Origin: Pseudomonadota bacterium
Lineage (GTDB): Bacteria > Pseudomonadota > Gammaproteobacteria > Burkholderiales > Burkholderiaceae_C
Assembly: GCA_023438115.1 (NCBI GenBank)
Contig: JAEZEB010000118.1
Span: 1-14,479, forward strand
DNA length: 14,479 nt
Direction: 5' to 3'
The notes under the pieces are model-generated. The model was not told the DNA's origin, searched no databases, and was given only the letters and a program-made list of their open reading frames with translations. Of this stretch, positions 12,871 to 14,479 are shown piece by piece. How positions within the stretch are numbered: position 1 is the first letter of the stretch; each line of letters opens with the position of its first letter. A program made the position numbers and the translations under genes.

Positions 12871-14142
12871 ATGTCCCTCCCCGCCGCCGCCCTGAAGCCC
12901 CTCGCCATCGCGTTCGCGGGGCTCGTCTCGCTCGCCGTCGCCATGGGCATCGGCCGCTTCGCCTTCACGCCGCTGCTGCCGATGATGCTGGCCGAGCGCT
13001 CGGTGGACCTGGCCGGCGCGAGCCTGCTGGCCAGCGCGAACTATCTCGGCTACCTCGTGGGCGCCCTCGCCTGCACCTTCCAGCCCTGGATCTGGCGCCG
13101 CCTGGGCTGGACCGGCACCGCCGACGGCCCGCGCCTCGTGCGCGCCGGCCTGGTCGCGACCGTCCTCCTCACGCTGGGCATGGCCCTCCATGTGCCGGCC
13201 GCCTGGGGGCCGCTGCGATTCGCCGCGGGCGTGGCGAGCGCCGTGGTGTTCCTCTACACCACCGGCTGGTGCCTGGAACAGCTCGCGCGGCGCGGGCAGC
13301 CGGCGATGGGGGCGCTGATCTACGTCGGTCCCGGCGCCGGCATCGTGGCCAGCGGCCTCGTGGCGAGCGCGCTGGTCGCGGGAGGCGTGCCTGCCATCGC
13401 GGGCTGGATCGCCTTCGGCGTGGTGGCCGCCGCGCTCACCGCCCTGGTGTGGCGGGTGTTCGATGCCCGCCGCAATGCGCCGGCGCCCGCGGCCACGGGC
13501 ATGGGGTCCGCGACCGCGACACCGGTCGTGCGTGCCGGCACCACGGAAGTGAGCGGGCTCACCTTCGCCTACGGGCTGGCGGGCATCGGCTACATCATCA
13601 CGGCGACCTTCCTGCCGGTGATCGCGCGCCAGGCGCTTCCGGATTCGCACTGGCTGGACCTGTTCTGGCCGTTGTTCGGGGTCGGGACGATGCTGGGCGC
13701 GATCCTCGCCTCGCGCCTGCGATCGGCGGGCGACCTGCGCTTGCGCCTGGCCGCCTGCTACGCCGTGCAGGCCGCCGGCGTGGCGGCCGGCCTGGTGAGC
13801 CCCACGCTGGCGGGCTTCGCGATCGGCAGCCTGCTGCTCGGCCTGCCCTTCACGGCGATCACCTTCTTCGCCATGCAGGAGGCGCGCCGCCTGCGGCCGG
13901 CGAACGCCACCAGCCTCATGGGCCTGATGACGGCGATGTACGGCGTGGGCCAGATCGCCGGTCCGCCGCTCGCGGCCTGGCTGGTCGCACGCAGCGCCAC
14001 GGCCGCCGAGGGCTTCGACCTGTCCCTGTGGATCGCGGCCGGATTGCTGGCCGCGGGAGCGGTGCTGTACGTGGCGCTGGCCCGTCGCTATCCGACGGGC
14101 GTCACCGGCTCGCCACCTGCGGCGCAGGCGCAGCGCGGCTGA
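12871..14142 (+). CDS. YbfB/YjiJ-family MFS transporter
   Basis: A 423-residue inner-membrane transporter with about twelve helices. The first helix, LAIAFAGLVSLAVAMGIGRFAFTPLLPMM, is the hallmark of the YbfB/YjiJ branch of the major facilitator superfamily. Other matching segments are ASANYLGYLVGAL near helix 2, and GLTFAYGLAGIGYIITATFLP at the start of the second half. The substrate is not known for this family. The ATG at 12871 is preferred over an in-frame TTG at 12817, because family-like sequence begins a few residues later. There is no Shine-Dalgarno sequence; GTGCGAAACT upstream resembles the serB leader and may be a -10 element for a leaderless transcript. It is divergent from the 300-residue protein gene, and its last 41 bases overlap the M23 peptidase gene. 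Confidence 0.92.
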   Translation: MSLPAAALKPLAIAFAGLVSLAVAMGIGRFAFTPLLPMMLAERSVDLAGASLLASANYLGYLVGALACTFQPWIWRRLGWTGTADGPRLVRAGLVATVLLTLGMALHVPAAWGPLRFAAGVASAVVFLYTTGWCLEQLARRGQPAMGALIYVGPGAGIVASGLVASALVAGGVPAIAGWIAFGVVAAALTALVWRVFDARRNAPAPAATGMGSATATPVVRAGTTEVSGLTFAYGLAGIGYIITATFLPVIARQALPDSHWLDLFWPLFGVGTMLGAILASRLRSAGDLRLRLAACYAVQAAGVAAGLVSPTLAGFAIGSLLLGLPFTAITFFAMQEARRLRPANATSLMGLMTAMYGVGQIAGPPLAAWLVARSATAAEGFDLSLWIAAGLLAAGAVLYVALARRYPTGVTGSPPAAQAQRG

Positions 14143-14479
14143 GGGCCGGATAGGGATTCACCGCCTCGCCTTCCCACCAGCGCGGCGGATCGCCGAGGCG
14201 GAAGACCGCGAAGTGCAGGTGCGGCGCCGCGGGGTTCGCGTTGCCCGAGCTGCCGACATAACCGAGCAGGTCGCCGCGCCTGACTTCCATGCCTTCCTTC
14301 ACCCCTGGCGCATAGCGGTCCAGGTGCGCGTAGTAGTACGCGAGGCGCCCCGAGGGATCGAAGTGGTAGACCGTGTAGCCGCCCTGGCGGCTGGTGAACA
14401 GCTTCGCGATGCGGCCGTCGTCCACGGCCACCACCGGCGTTCCCGTGGCCGCCATGATGTCGATAGCCTCGTGCGTGCG
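14102..14479 (-). CDS. M23-family metallopeptidase (LytM-like), 5' partial
   Basis: The last 125 residues of a zinc peptidase that runs off the right end of the window. M23 enzymes cut peptidoglycan cross-bridges, or act as inactive regulators of amidases. The first zinc motif is visible at the window edge as RTHEAIDIMAATGTPV, with ligands His3 and Asp7 of the visible part; an ATG at 14455 lies inside this motif and is not the start. The second motif HLHF (His87 and His89 of the visible part) is intact, as is the YAHL segment before it. Both zinc sites are present, so it is likely active. The end (NPYPALSRAAPAPQVASR) is the usual short tail. Any signal peptide or extra domains lie outside the window. 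It overlaps the convergent MFS gene by 41 bases. Confidence 0.94.
   Translation of the reverse strand, partial: RTHEAIDIMAATGTPVVAVDDGRIAKLFTSRQGGYTVYHFDPSGRLAYYYAHLDRYAPGVKEGMEVRRGDLLGYVGSSGNANPAAPHLHFAVFRLGDPPRWWEGEAVNPYPALSRAAPAPQVASR

Noticed and set aside
12799..13650. Long N-terminal extension of the 300-residue unknown protein
   Set aside because: The extension is antisense to the YbfB-like transporter and is low-complexity His/Gly/Arg/Glu sequence; the real protein starts at 12798.
1..14479. Mobile element, prophage or defence island
   Set aside because: No transposase, integrase, phage gene, attachment repeat or known defence gene is seen, and base composition is even across the window.

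Overview
The window looks like chromosomal DNA from a high-GC betaproteobacterium, most likely order Burkholderiales and perhaps near the Comamonadaceae. This rests on the roughly 70% GC content, the Bug/TctC-type solute-binding protein, the short form of SerB, and the overall protein style. I see no tRNA, rRNA, CRISPR array, insertion sequence or phage gene. It reads as ordinary, tightly packed chromosome, and no stretch over 300 bases lacks a gene.

Layout, left to right. The 3' part of a tripartite-tricarboxylate-type binding protein (to 848) and serB (944-1666) run on the plus strand. On the minus strand follow a 924-residue membrane sensor histidine kinase (1623-4397) and an MFS transporter (4455-5729). 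Phosphatidylserine synthase pssA (5853-6482) is plus. A three-gene minus operon (6486-7391) encodes a predicted winged-helix protein and two tandem DUF5985-type small membrane proteins. A plus-strand relic of the 2'-5' RNA ligase/cyclic phosphodiesterase gene thpR (7535-7840) appears to have lost its middle, in frame. A small unknown gene (7825-8145) and a DUF4382 lipoprotein gene with a clear intrinsic terminator (8249-9397) are minus. A two-gene minus operon pairs a double-FHA protein with an unknown partner (9546-10819). A DUF2721 membrane protein gene (minus, 10878-11345) is divergent from a universal stress protein gene (plus, 11453-11899), with an FNR/ANR-like box between them. A 300-residue unknown protein (minus), a YbfB/YjiJ-type MFS transporter (plus) and the 3' part of an M23 metallopeptidase gene (minus, running off the window) complete it.

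Most genes seem functionally independent: serine biosynthesis, phospholipid synthesis, transport, envelope maintenance, sensing and stress. The real units are the winged-helix/DUF5985/DUF5985 operon, the FHA pair joined by an ATGA stop/start overlap, and the divergent DUF2721/usp promoter region. Convergent neighbours repeatedly overlap or nearly touch at their 3' ends.

I did not find a clearly new defence or mobile system. The best leads are the DUF5985 operon, the collapsed thpR gene, the FNR-like box placed for activation of the usp gene, the FHA pair, and several genes (serB, DUF2721, ybfB-like) with a -10-like element so close to the ATG that their mRNAs may be leaderless. All of this was read by eye; no search or structure prediction was run.
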